Shown here piece by piece: positions 8,125 through 16,473 of a DNA stretch of 64,000 nt. The DNA comes from Erythrobacter sp. SCSIO 43205 (GTDB lineage: Bacteria; Pseudomonadota; Alphaproteobacteria; Sphingomonadales; Sphingomonadaceae): contig NZ_CP063202.1 of the NCBI RefSeq assembly GCF_019904235.1, forward strand, positions 248,001-312,000. Reading direction: 5' to 3'. The translations under genes were made by a program, and so were the position numbers. The notes beneath the pieces are model-generated. The model saw only the letters and a list, made by a program, of their open reading frames with translations. It made no database searches and was not told where the DNA came from. Each line of letters starts with the position of its first letter. Within the stretch, counting starts at the first letter, position 1.

Positions 8125-8233
8125 AGACAATCAGAACGCTTGGAAGCATGGGGCGCGGTCAGCGACAGCCGGAGAGACCGCGCGCTATCTGAGTGCAGTG
8201 GCGCAACTGGTTTCGGATTTGGAGGCCAATTAG
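7967..8233 (+). CDS. Small CCCH-type HGG-motif protein overlapping the previous gene
   Basis: This 88-residue protein has the pattern C-x10-C...C-x2-HGG (RCLAKTRNGTACQSPA; RCRMHGGTNPGAPKDNQNAW), a small zinc-binding-like motif seen in many phage and island proteins. It starts at ATG 7967 behind the strong GGGGGG ribosome site and overlaps the upstream gene by 158 bp in a different frame. The overlap is believable because both frames look protein-like and the motif is complete. The role is unknown; DNA handling near packaging genes is possible. Confidence 0.75.
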   Translation: MEKPANNPTQPEQLAKAPRCLAKTRNGTACQSPAVKGKKRCRMHGGTNPGAPKDNQNAWKHGARSATAGETARYLSAVAQLVSDLEAN

Positions 8234-8286
8234 CCCCAGCACGTTTGGCATAGCCTGCGTTAAAAACTGCCAGAGGGTTAAAACGC

Positions 8287-8628
8287 TCAGAAGTCGTCCT
8301 GCCATGGCTCGGCACCAACACACTTCTTCCACTGTCCGCCAATGGTTCCAAACTCTCTTCGATATTCGATCCGGCTACCCTCGCCCTCAGGGAAGATTGA
8401 AAAAGCTAGCGAGACGCCCCCATATCCATTCTTTATTAGAACAACTTTCGACCCATCTTGGCGGTCAAGTACAGGTACGTCGTTTCGATTGGCTAAGCAA
8501 AAAGCGACTGCGCTAGGAGCCTTATCAATTGTGTAAACTTCGGTTGGCTCTTTCGAAAGCACTGACCCGGTTGACGCGCACCCAGAAACAGCGGCAATCG
8601 CTAAGATCGAAAAGATTATTTTTTTCAT
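8287..8628 (-). CDS. Small lipoprotein cargo of the element
   Basis: This 113-residue precursor has a basic N-terminus (MKKIIFSIL), a hydrophobic core and the lipobox AVSGC, so the mature protein should be lipid-anchored at Cys17. The mature part holds two further cysteines (AFCLANRND; WKKCVG) that could form a disulfide. It runs opposite to the element's other genes and has its own AT-rich upstream region with a perfect inverted repeat (8646-8658). Small lipoproteins carried by phages or satellites sometimes block superinfection; that role here is a guess from position. Confidence 0.8.
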   Translation of the reverse strand: MKKIIFSILAIAAVSGCASTGSVLSKEPTEVYTIDKAPSAVAFCLANRNDVPVLDRQDGSKVVLIKNGYGGVSLAFSIFPEGEGSRIEYRREFGTIGGQWKKCVGAEPWQDDF

Positions 8629-8645
8629 CGCTACCCCAACAATAG

Positions 8646-8658
8646 AGTATTCAATACT
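8646..8658 (-). promoter_or_regulatory. Perfect inverted repeat upstream of the lipoprotein gene
   Basis: AGTATT-N-AATACT is a perfect 13-bp palindrome-type site, 18 bp upstream of the lipoprotein ATG. Read towards that gene, a -35-like TTGATT and -10-like TACTCT with 17-bp spacing overlap the site. A repressor bound here would block transcription. Confidence 0.45.
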
Positions 8659-8764
8659 TCACTACCAATCAAATAATAGTCAAGAGCTGTTTCTTAGGTC
8701 TATAGGAGCAACGAAAAATGGCGTGCCGTCGGGGTGGCCACCATAAGCGAAAGCAGCAAGGGTT

Positions 8765-8793
8765 TTCCGTACCCGTTCCGTACGGACGAAAAG
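8765..8793 (+). promoter_or_regulatory. Right arm-type site pair
   Basis: TTCCGTAC boxes at 8765 and 8776 are again 11 bp apart and followed by ACGAAAAG, matching 3520-3549. They lie 26 bp inside the right 50-bp repeat. Same orientation and spacing at both ends support integrase arm binding. Confidence 0.65.
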
Positions 8794-8818
8794 CAATCTT
8801 GCTAAGTCATTGAAATAT

Positions 8819-8895
<77 letters not shown>

Positions 8896-9089
8896 TGATC
8901 GCTCATATGCAAAGATATATTTGCAAGGCGCGAGGGCAGTTAGCAAGGGTCTGGTCCACACGCCAGTCATAATTGCCCCTCAGTCGCTAAAACGCCTCAT
9001 GGCAAATAAAGGATCAAACACCCGCCCTTGGTTTCCCACACGGGAGCAGCTTAACCAATCGGCAAGAAGCTCAGCGCTACTCCCTTTAT

Positions 9090-9473
9090 ATGCCAGCGAC
9101 ACCCTCTCACTCCCATCGTCCCGCTTCTGCAATCCTCGCGGTGGCACCCGCCCATCAATCGCTTGAAGAGCGTTGGGAAGCGCTGGAGAGAAAGGGCGAA
9201 CAAATCGCCGCGCTTGCCGATCTGAAGCCGCAGGTCAGCAATGAGGGCAGCAATCAGATAGCAGACCTTCTCACCCACGCTGACGAGCGTGCAGCCACAG
9301 CCGCTTTGCGGGGCCTTGAGGATATGGAAATGCTGGTGGCAGTGGGCCTTCAGGCGATCCTGGAAGTCCAGGCCCGGCACCAGGACGTACAAGCCCCTGC
9401 GCTTGCCCTGTGGCGCGAGCTGTATCACGCGCGGGAGGCTGTCCTCTCGGTGCTGGAGCCTGTGCCGGTATGA
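9090..9473 (+). CDS. Hypothetical protein, helical
   Basis: This 127-residue soluble protein is predicted mostly alpha-helical (SLEERWEALERKGEQIAALA; ATAALRGLEDMEMLVAVGLQ). It is the first chromosomal gene after the element. No motif is recognised. The plus strand is chosen over a longer minus-strand frame because the plus translation has regular helix-like spacing and balanced composition. The start at 9090 is uncertain; a GTG at 9141 would give a shorter form beginning VAPAHQSLEERW. Confidence 0.6.
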   Translation: MPATPSHSHRPASAILAVAPAHQSLEERWEALERKGEQIAALADLKPQVSNEGSNQIADLLTHADERAATAALRGLEDMEMLVAVGLQAILEVQARHQDVQAPALALWRELYHAREAVLSVLEPVPV

Positions 9474-9519
9474 CGTGATCGTTCTTGACCGCGTTCGCAT
9501 TATGTTCCAATCTCGCGCC

Positions 9520-10080
9520 ATGAACGGGACCTCAGACGTGATTCACCAATCCTTTCCGCTGCCTAATGCTTCTGCCACAGGGACCAGCGCTGCCGAAACG
9601 CACGCGCCAACTGGTAGCCAAACACCTACCGCCCAAGAGGTCGCGCGAGGGATCAAGCGACTGTTTGCGCGCAATGACATCTGGTGCGTCGAAGAGATGG
9701 CGCTACCCAACAACAGGCGCGCGGACCTTATGGGGATTGATGCGCGCGGACAGATCATTCTGGTTGAGATCAAGGTCGCACGCGGCGACTTGATGGGCGA
9801 CAATAAATGGCCCGATTACCTCGATTTTTGCGACCGGTTCTTTTGGGGCGTGCCCCCTGAACTGGATCGCTCACCGCTTGAAAGTGAGGCGTTTTTGCCC
9901 GAGCGATGCGGCGTGATCGTGGCTGATGGTTATGATGCGGAGATTCTGCGTCACGCCCCTCTTGAACCGCTCGCCGCCGCCCGCCGCAAATCGCAGGTCG
10001 AAAAGCTCGCGCGCGCTGCAATGCGTCGCAACACCGCGCTGGTTGATCCCCATTGCTTAGATGTGAACAGCGCTGGCTGA
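9520..10080 (+). CDS. mmcB: MmcB family DNA-repair-associated protein
   Basis: This 186-residue protein resembles MmcB, a LexA-regulated alphaproteobacterial protein with a restriction-endonuclease-like fold. Conserved blocks are EVARGIKRLFARNDI, NNRRADLMGIDARGQIILVE, IKVARGDLMGDNKWPDYLDF, FFWGVP, ERCGVIVADGYDAEILRHAP and the Arg-rich AAARRKSQVEKLARAA tail. The Asp...Glu-x-Lys series (RADLMG...LVEIK) looks like a PD-(D/E)XK active site. The start could be ATG 9520 or 9502; 9520 is used. No LexA box was identified. Confidence 0.85.
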   Translation: MNGTSDVIHQSFPLPNASATGTSAAETHAPTGSQTPTAQEVARGIKRLFARNDIWCVEEMALPNNRRADLMGIDARGQIILVEIKVARGDLMGDNKWPDYLDFCDRFFWGVPPELDRSPLESEAFLPERCGVIVADGYDAEILRHAPLEPLAAARRKSQVEKLARAAMRRNTALVDPHCLDVNSAG

Positions 10081-10137
10081 ACGCTTTGGTTCAAGTGGCT
10101 TTGCGCAACAGGTATTCTGGGCCATAACCTGCGCGCA

Positions 10138-10920
10138 ATGGTTCCCGGTGATACCCCCTTCTGGCTCGCCTTTCTGATCGTTGGCGGCGCGATGAGCGTG
10201 ATGGTTGCGCTGCGCTATTTTATGGCGAGCGGAGCTTTTGCCTGGATCACAGCCAAAGCGCATCCCGGCCTTTATTCAAAACAGCGCGGGCAAATCGCGA
10301 TGGAGATACGCTATTCTCTGATCGCAGCGGTGATTTACGGCGTGCCAGCGGGCATCGTCTTCTGGCTATGGCGACACCATGGCTACACGCTGATTTACAC
10401 CGAATGGAACGCCTATCCGCTGTGGTATCTGCCAGTGTCGGTGCTGCTTTATCTGTTTGCGCAAGACACCTGGTTTTATTGGACCCACCGCGCGATGCAT
10501 CATTGGCCGACCCTGTTTAAGCTTGCCCACAAGGTTCACCACGACAGCAAGCCGCCCACCGTCTGGACCGCGATGAGCTTTCACCCGCTTGAAAGCGTGT
10601 CCGGCGCGATTGTGATCCCTGTTTTGGTGTTTCTCGTGCCTATCCATCTGGCGATGCTCGGTGTGGTGTTGAGCGTGGCGACGGTGATGGGGGTGATCAA
10701 TCACATGGGTTGGGAGATTTTCCCGCGCAGTGTTGTTCATTCCCCGTTTGGCGCAGGCGTGATAACGGCGAGCCATCACGAAAGGCATCACGAGGATTAC
10801 CGATGCAATTACGGGCTTTATTTCCGCTTTTGGGACAGGCTTTGCGGCACCGACCACGGCCTCTCGCGCCGGTTTGCGCGCAACGAAAAAGCGCAAGAGG
10901 ACGCAGCCGTTCTTCCATGA
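10138..10920 (+). CDS. Sterol desaturase/fatty acid hydroxylase family membrane protein
   Basis: This 260-residue integral membrane di-iron oxygenase has the family's histidine boxes: HRAMHH (about 117-122), HKVHHD (about 132-137) and HHERHHE (about 214-220), separated by hydrophobic helices. Members hydroxylate or desaturate lipids, sterols or carotenoids at the membrane face. The substrate cannot be read here. Beta-carotene hydroxylase-like activity is one option in carotenoid-making sphingomonads, but no crt genes lie nearby. Its stop overlaps the next start (ATGA). Confidence 0.88.
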   Translation: MVPGDTPFWLAFLIVGGAMSVMVALRYFMASGAFAWITAKAHPGLYSKQRGQIAMEIRYSLIAAVIYGVPAGIVFWLWRHHGYTLIYTEWNAYPLWYLPVSVLLYLFAQDTWFYWTHRAMHHWPTLFKLAHKVHHDSKPPTVWTAMSFHPLESVSGAIVIPVLVFLVPIHLAMLGVVLSVATVMGVINHMGWEIFPRSVVHSPFGAGVITASHHERHHEDYRCNYGLYFRFWDRLCGTDHGLSRRFARNEKAQEDAAVLP

Positions 10921-11354
10921 GCCGCTTGGCGCTCCTTTTAAGCGGCGGCGTTTTGGCAGCGGCGTCCGCTCCTGCAAACGCAGGGTCAGTGACCATCACA
11001 GTCACTGATCTGCGCAACACCAAAGGCGTGGTCATGGCCTGCATGACAACAAAGGAAAGCATCTTTCCCAAATGCCGCCGTGATCCCAACTCGCACCGCA
11101 CTGTAGTCAAGGCCTCCAACACGCTTACCATCCGTTTTGATGATGTGGCACCGGGCGATTATGCGATTGCGCTGTTGCATGATGAAAACGAAGACGGGAA
11201 AGCCAACCGCGTTCTCGGCATGGCACCTAAGGAAGGCTATGGCTTTTCGCGCGATGCGCCCGTCAATATGGCACCACCTGATTGGGACGATGCGGTTTTC
11301 ACCATTACCGATGCGCCAAAAAAGATGACCATCAAGATGCGGTATTTCCTTTAG
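10917..11354 (+). CDS. DUF2141 secreted protein
   Basis: This 145-residue protein has a signal peptide (MSRLALLLSGGVLAAASAPANA) and a beta-sandwich DUF2141 domain with VTDLRNTKGVVMACM, FDDVAPGDYAIALLHDENED and GMAPKEGYGFSRDA. The HDENEDGKAN stretch resembles a calcium-binding loop. It is probably periplasmic. It is translationally coupled to the membrane hydroxylase gene. The function of the family is not established. Confidence 0.87.
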   Translation: MSRLALLLSGGVLAAASAPANAGSVTITVTDLRNTKGVVMACMTTKESIFPKCRRDPNSHRTVVKASNTLTIRFDDVAPGDYAIALLHDENEDGKANRVLGMAPKEGYGFSRDAPVNMAPPDWDDAVFTITDAPKKMTIKMRYFL

Positions 11355-11490
11355 GCAAGCAGCATTCGCACCTGCTGCGCTCCTCAGGGACAAAACTTGA
11401 AGTTTCCATGCGCGCTTAACGGGATGTTTACCACGTAAGGCCACAAGCTTTCCAAAGCACGTACACGTTTTGGGGACGATTGGCCTGACC

Positions 11491-13287
11491 ATGGATACAT
11501 TGCGCGGACCTTTTGACAGCGGCCTTGGGGCTGAGGACACGCCGGTTTGGGACGTGGATGATCGTCTGGACGATAGCCCCGATGACGAACAGGTATCAGG
11601 CGATCTACCGCCTGCATCAATCGGTCAGGACGAACGCCGGATGCAGGTGCGCGCCTACAATCACTGGGCGAGCCTGCTGGGCGAGAACACCTTCCCCTCG
11701 ATTGAAGAGCTGTCGCCTGAAGACCTTGATGATTTTGGCCCCAATTCGGTTCTACTCGATTTCTCGCACGGTATCGAAGACCCTGCGGTGCAATTTCTAG
11801 GCGCAAAGCTTGCCGAAGAATGCGATGCCAATGGCGAAGCAATCCAGAAACTCTCCGATGTGCCGCCGCGTTCGCTTTTGAGCCGTATCACCGATCATTA
11901 TATGCAAATCCTCGCCAATCAGGCCCCCATCGGGTTTGAGGCAGAATTTGTGAATGAACGCGGCGCATCGGTCCTTTATCGTGGGATCCTGCTTCCGTTT
12001 TCTAGCAATGATGAAACCATTGATTTCATCTACGGCGTGATCAACTGGAAAGAGATGGCAGACGCGGCCACGGCTGATGAACTTCTGCTCGCGATTGATC
12101 AGGCGATTGATGACAAGCTTGCCTCTGGCGATGCTCAAGAATCAAACGAGCCGCAAAAGCACAACACCGGACCGGTGACCGAATGGGCCGATTCGCCGCT
12201 TCACGACGAAGAGATCGAGAACGAGCCGCTTGCGGCTAACGACGCGCAACACTGGGAAGATGAGATCGAAGACGAGATCGAAAAGGAGGGAGACGACAAT
12301 ATCGCCTCCTTTAGCGATGCTCTGAATTCATCAACGCCTGACGATGATCTGCCAACGCCTGAGTTCGGGGCTCGCTTTGACGAATTTGAACTTGATGAGC
12401 CTGAAGTCGATGAATTTGGCGAAGAGATCGACGAAGACGAAGACTACACGCCAAGTTATAGTTTTGCCTCGCTTGCCGACTATATCGAGGCGCCGTCGAA
12501 GAAGGCTGTCGACCTCGATGCAGATCGCTTCGATCCTGACGACTACAAGGTCGAAGAACCTGTTAAGTCCGATAAAAGCACCGCTGCACCTGCGCAGTTC
12601 GATGAACCTGCCTCTGATACCCAAGAGCTGGTTTTCGAAAGCGAAAACGGGCCGACTCTCGCGCCTATCGCTTTTGACCCTGAGGCAACGCTGCATGATT
12701 GCCTCGCCTCTGCCCGTGAACTCGCTCAAAACGCAGCTGCTTCCGAAGATCGCAGCCGCCAGGCGCTTTATGCAGCCGTAGGCCGCGCATACGATGTATC
12801 GCTCGCAGCCAAGGACGAGCCGGAAGCTTTCGAGGAATTGATCGCTGACAGTGGTCTGACAGTCCAGGAACGCGCGCCGATGACGCCCGTTGTCAAACTC
12901 GTTTTTGGTCACGATTACGACAAAACGCGCCTAACCGAATATGCAGCCGTCCTTACCCACGCACACCGTCTGGGCCTTGAGCGTGGCAGTCTTGCCAGCT
13001 TCCTTGCCGAGGCTGAAGGCGGGCTAAAAGCGGTCGTTGCATCCGAACGGCGTTTGCGCCGCGAAGAAGCGGGCGAAACCGTTGAAAATGAAGGTGATGT
13101 ACGCGCTAAACTGGCCAAGAAATTGCGCGAACTTGAAGCGATGATGTTCGATACGCTTTCTGCAGAAGGGCCGGAATTCAGCCTGGTGATGGTGCGCCGC
13201 GATGGCGAAGGCAACGTCGCGATGATCGGCGAGATTACTGATGATGTCGCCCTCATCGAACGCGCAGGCAAGAAACTGGTCGGATAA
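11491..13287 (+). CDS. PAS-type acidic protein of unknown function
   Basis: This 598-residue soluble protein has three parts. The N-terminal region (about 40-190: YNHWASLLGENTFPSIEELS; GFEAEFVNERGASVLYRGIL; FIYGVINWKEMAD) resembles the PAS_5 family. A long very acidic region (about 200-390) is rich in Glu and Asp and probably disordered. A helical C-terminal domain (about 395-598) ends in MVRRDGEGNVAMIGEITDDV. No output domain is seen. The ATG at 11491 is chosen over a TTG at 11470. It could be a scaffold or sensor; that is inference. Confidence 0.8.
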   Translation: MDTLRGPFDSGLGAEDTPVWDVDDRLDDSPDDEQVSGDLPPASIGQDERRMQVRAYNHWASLLGENTFPSIEELSPEDLDDFGPNSVLLDFSHGIEDPAVQFLGAKLAEECDANGEAIQKLSDVPPRSLLSRITDHYMQILANQAPIGFEAEFVNERGASVLYRGILLPFSSNDETIDFIYGVINWKEMADAATADELLLAIDQAIDDKLASGDAQESNEPQKHNTGPVTEWADSPLHDEEIENEPLAANDAQHWEDEIEDEIEKEGDDNIASFSDALNSSTPDDDLPTPEFGARFDEFELDEPEVDEFGEEIDEDEDYTPSYSFASLADYIEAPSKKAVDLDADRFDPDDYKVEEPVKSDKSTAAPAQFDEPASDTQELVFESENGPTLAPIAFDPEATLHDCLASARELAQNAAASEDRSRQALYAAVGRAYDVSLAAKDEPEAFEELIADSGLTVQERAPMTPVVKLVFGHDYDKTRLTEYAAVLTHAHRLGLERGSLASFLAEAEGGLKAVVASERRLRREEAGETVENEGDVRAKLAKKLRELEAMMFDTLSAEGPEFSLVMVRRDGEGNVAMIGEITDDVALIERAGKKLVG

Positions 13288-13335
13288 GGCCGCGCGCCCT
13301 CCTTAATTGCCTTTTGGCTCTTTACGCTAAGCGCC

Positions 13336-13358
13336 CTGCCCCCCAATAGAGGGGGCAG
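13336..13358 (+). promoter_or_regulatory. Hairpin abutting the esterase start
   Basis: CTGCCCCC and GGGGGCAG form a perfect 8-bp stem with a short loop. It ends directly before the ATG at 13359 and includes the only purine-rich ribosome site for that start. It may hide the site, or it may be a terminator of the upstream gene, in which case the real start is 13404. Confidence 0.4.
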
Positions 13359-14312
13359 ATGAACACGCCTGCTTCCCACAGATCCAAAGGACACCTTTGC
13401 ATTATGGCATGGACCATTGGCGGTATCCTCGCTGTTGTGGCACTGGCCGCCATCGCCTTGCAGATTGCCATTGCGCGCGATGGGCCAGCGGTTTTGAGCG
13501 CAGTTGACAGGGTTTCGGGCGGTGATGGCGGGGCCGAGCTGAAAGCGAAGATCACGACCGGCGATCACCCGGATCAAAAATTGCTGATCTGGGGACCAAA
13601 AGAGCGACCTACTTTGGACCATGCGCGCCCGGTCCTTTTGTTCGTACACGGAGGCAGCTGGAATTCGGGCGATCCGGAAAGCTATGACTTTGTCGGCCGC
13701 GCCTTTGTGGAGCGCGGTTTTATCGTAGCGCTCGCCGGCTATCGCCTTGGTGAAGCGGGGCAATATCCGGGAATGGTGGAGGATGTAGCGGGTGCCTTTG
13801 CGCAAGTCCGCGAGCAAATTTCCGCTTATGGCGGTGATCCTGAACACATTGTTTTAGCAGGACATTCTGCTGGCGCATACAATATGATGATGGTCGCATT
13901 GGAGGAAAAATGGCTGCGGGCGCATTCGCTTGCACCAGACGCTATTTCAGGCATCGTCGGCATTTCGGGGCCTTATGATTTCCTGCCCCTTGATAGCGAT
14001 AGCACTAAGGCCGCCTTTGGCCACGTCGAGGAAGAACAGGCCTTGAAAGCCACTCAGCCGATCAACAATGTAAACGGCGATGCCCCGCCCATGCTGCTCA
14101 TCCACGGCGAAGAGGATACGACTGTCGGGCTGTTTCACTCCAAACGCCTGTCCAGGAAAATACAAGCGGCGGGAGGCACGGCCACGCTGAGCACCTATCC
14201 TGCAATGAGCCACACCGATCCGCTCATCTCGATTGCATCGCCGTGGCGCAATCGGCGCGATATTGTCGATCAAATCGCGACTTTTGCTCGCTATGTGAAG
14301 GCACAGAAGTAA
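13359..14312 (+). CDS. Alpha/beta hydrolase (esterase/lipase family)
   Basis: This 317-residue hydrolase has an N-terminal membrane anchor or signal (AWTIGGILAVVALAAIALQI). The oxyanion motif is FVHGGSWNSGD. The nucleophile elbow is GHSAGAYN, the likely acid is Asp in HGEEDTTVG, and the His is in SHTDPL. This arrangement fits the BD-FAE/HSL-like group. It probably acts on small esters at the outer face of the inner membrane. The start is uncertain: ATG 13359 adds a basic leader but its ribosome site sits in a hairpin, while ATG 13404 gives MAWTIGG. Confidence 0.85.
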   Translation: MNTPASHRSKGHLCIMAWTIGGILAVVALAAIALQIAIARDGPAVLSAVDRVSGGDGGAELKAKITTGDHPDQKLLIWGPKERPTLDHARPVLLFVHGGSWNSGDPESYDFVGRAFVERGFIVALAGYRLGEAGQYPGMVEDVAGAFAQVREQISAYGGDPEHIVLAGHSAGAYNMMMVALEEKWLRAHSLAPDAISGIVGISGPYDFLPLDSDSTKAAFGHVEEEQALKATQPINNVNGDAPPMLLIHGEEDTTVGLFHSKRLSRKIQAAGGTATLSTYPAMSHTDPLISIASPWRNRRDIVDQIATFARYVKAQK

Positions 14313-14358
14313 AACTTCAGTTCCTGTTCAGGCCCAAAGGGGTTAGCGTCTTTTCACA

Positions 14359-15726
14359 ATGCACCTGACTCGCTCCTTTTGCGCCGCGCTGCTGGCGTTA
14401 CTCGCCACATTTGCGCTATCGCTTCAGCCACTGGCCGCGCAATCCATCCTGCGCGATGCTGAGACAGAGGCGCTTCTTCGGGACATGGCCTATCCGCTTG
14501 TTGAGGCAAGCGAGCTTGAGCCGGAAAACGTCGAGATCGTGCTCATCAATGATGGCTCGATCAACGCTTTTGTTGCTGGCGGACAGGTGGTCTATGTCCA
14601 CGCAGGGCTTTTGAACGCGGCCGATACCGCGAACGAAGTGCAAGGCGTGATTGCGCACGAGCTTGGCCACATCACCGCAGGGCACGTCGTACGCTTTGCC
14701 GAACGGACCAAGGGCGCGCAGGGCATCTCGATCCTCTCGCTTATCCTTGGCGTGGGCGCGGCGCTGGCGGGCGCAGGTGACGCGGCTCTGGGTGCGATTA
14801 TGGCGGGCCAACAGGCAGCCGTGGGCAATTTCCTTGCCTTTAACCGCAATCAGGAAGCCGCCACCGACCAGGCAGGCGCGCGCTATCTTTCGGGCGCGGG
14901 CATTTCCGGGCGTGGCATGATTTCCTTCTTCGAAAAACTGCGCAATGCCGAAATTCGCCGCGGCTACAGCCAATCGGACGATGCTGCTTATACGCGCACC
15001 CACCCCTTGTCAGGCGACCGGATTCAATTCCTGCGCGATCAGCTGGTAAAAGACCCGGCATGGGACGCGCCCGATGATGCCGAATTGCAGGCACGATTCC
15101 TGAAAGTGCGCGCCAAGCTTTTCGGCTATCTTGCCGAACCCAAGCGCACGTTTCAGGAATTTCCGGTAAGCGATGAGAGCACGCCTGCACGCTATGCGCG
15201 CGCCTATGCCTACCACAAGGATGCGCAAGTTCAGAACGCGCTCAATGAGGTTGAAACGCTGCTCAAAACCGAGCCGAAAAACCCCTATTTCCTTGAACTC
15301 AAGGGGCAGATCCTGCTCGAATCGGGCAGCCCCGAAGAAGCCCTCGAACCGCTTCGCCGCGCAACCGAGTTGACGTTAAGCCAACCGCTGATCGCGGGGA
15401 TGTTTGGCCACGCCCTTATCGCCACAGAGGATGAGGCAAATTATGACGAGGCGCGCGATGTGCTTCGCGCAGCGGTTGCGAAAGACCGCTTCAATCCCTT
15501 CGCCTGGTATCAACTGGGCGTGGTTTATGCGCGCCAGGGCGACATCCCGCGCGCTAAGCTTGCAAGCGCAGAACAACAAGTGATGCGCCGCAATTATCCT
15601 GAGGCGTTGCGCAATGCGACCGATGCAGAGGCAGGGCTCCCAGTGGGCTCGCCCGATTGGATCCGTGCACAAGATGTTGCCCTTCAGGCGCGCGCCGAAC
15701 TGGAACGATTGCGCGACGAGCGTTAA
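14359..15726 (+). CDS. M48 metalloprotease with TPR region (BepA-like)
   Basis: This 455-residue periplasmic zinc protease has a signal peptide (ending LAAQS), the zinc motif HELGHITAGH near residue 100, the downstream Glu in NQEAATDQAGARYL, and C-terminal TPR-type helices from about 270. This matches the BepA/YfgC layout, whose members degrade or help assemble outer-membrane proteins such as LptD. It begins a cluster with a DsbA-like protein and a second M48 protease, suggesting shared envelope protein quality control. Confidence 0.9.
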   Translation: MHLTRSFCAALLALLATFALSLQPLAAQSILRDAETEALLRDMAYPLVEASELEPENVEIVLINDGSINAFVAGGQVVYVHAGLLNAADTANEVQGVIAHELGHITAGHVVRFAERTKGAQGISILSLILGVGAALAGAGDAALGAIMAGQQAAVGNFLAFNRNQEAATDQAGARYLSGAGISGRGMISFFEKLRNAEIRRGYSQSDDAAYTRTHPLSGDRIQFLRDQLVKDPAWDAPDDAELQARFLKVRAKLFGYLAEPKRTFQEFPVSDESTPARYARAYAYHKDAQVQNALNEVETLLKTEPKNPYFLELKGQILLESGSPEEALEPLRRATELTLSQPLIAGMFGHALIATEDEANYDEARDVLRAAVAKDRFNPFAWYQLGVVYARQGDIPRAKLASAEQQVMRRNYPEALRNATDAEAGLPVGSPDWIRAQDVALQARAELERLRDER

Positions 15727-15738
15727 AGCTTAGCCCCT

Positions 15739-16473
15739 ATGACCGACACCACGCAGCAGGCCTCACCCTTGAAGCAATCGCTTTTGACTGCGCTTCTGGC
15801 GCTCACATTTGGCTTTTTAGGGGCGGCGATCTGGTCATATGCCGGGCTCGCTGACAATCGCACGCGCTCCTATCTCATTGAAAACCCATCCATCCTGCAG
15901 GACGTGGCAGAGGCGCTCGCAGCTGAGGATGCGCGCGAACGCCTGGCTTCGGTGAGGGATGAACTTTATACGCCTTTCCCCGGCGCGATCATGGGCAACC
16001 CTGAAGGCTCAAAAGTGCTGGTCGAGTTCACCGATTACAATTGCCCCTATTGCGCAGCGAGTTTTCGCGATGTTGCGCAATTGGTGGCAGCCGACCCTGA
16101 GCTTAAGGTCATCATGCGCGAATGGCCAATCTTTGAGGGCAGCGAAATGGCAGCGCGCATGGCTTTGGCTGCGGCAAAACAGGGGCGCTATCAGGAGTTT
16201 CATGCCGCTCTGTTCGAGCGCGGTGATACCAGCGAGGCGGGCATCACCGCTGCGGCAGAGGCGATCGGCCTTGATTTGGACCGCGCGCGCCAGGATGCGA
16301 TGAGCGATGAGGTGTCGGTTGAACTGGTGCGCAATCTCACCTTTGCTCAAAGCTTAGGGTTCAGCGGCACGCCAGCTTTTGTGACGGGCGACATCTTGAT
16401 GCCGGGCGCTGTGGGCGCTGAACGCCTGAAAGAGGCGCTTGCCGAAGCTGAGGCAAGCACGAGCGCATCATAA
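15739..16473 (+). CDS. DsbA-family thiol oxidoreductase
   Basis: This 244-residue protein has an N-terminal signal or anchor (LLTALLALTFGFLGAAIWSY) and a DsbA-type thioredoxin fold. The active site is CPYC near residue 102 and the cis-Pro loop is SGTPAFV. An N-terminal helical segment before the fold (ILQDVAEALAAEDARERL) resembles the trimerisation region of ScsC/Com1-type proteins, so it may be an isomerase or a dedicated oxidase. It lies 12 bp after the M48 protease gene, and its stop overlaps the start of the second M48 gene. Confidence 0.88.
   Translation: MTDTTQQASPLKQSLLTALLALTFGFLGAAIWSYAGLADNRTRSYLIENPSILQDVAEALAAEDARERLASVRDELYTPFPGAIMGNPEGSKVLVEFTDYNCPYCAASFRDVAQLVAADPELKVIMREWPIFEGSEMAARMALAAAKQGRYQEFHAALFERGDTSEAGITAAAEAIGLDLDRARQDAMSDEVSVELVRNLTFAQSLGFSGTPAFVTGDILMPGAVGAERLKEALAEAEASTSAS

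Noticed and set aside
9051..9521. 156-codon minus-strand ORF
   Set aside because: It is rich in Cys, His and Arg, while the plus-strand frame at 9090-9473 gives a regular helical protein.
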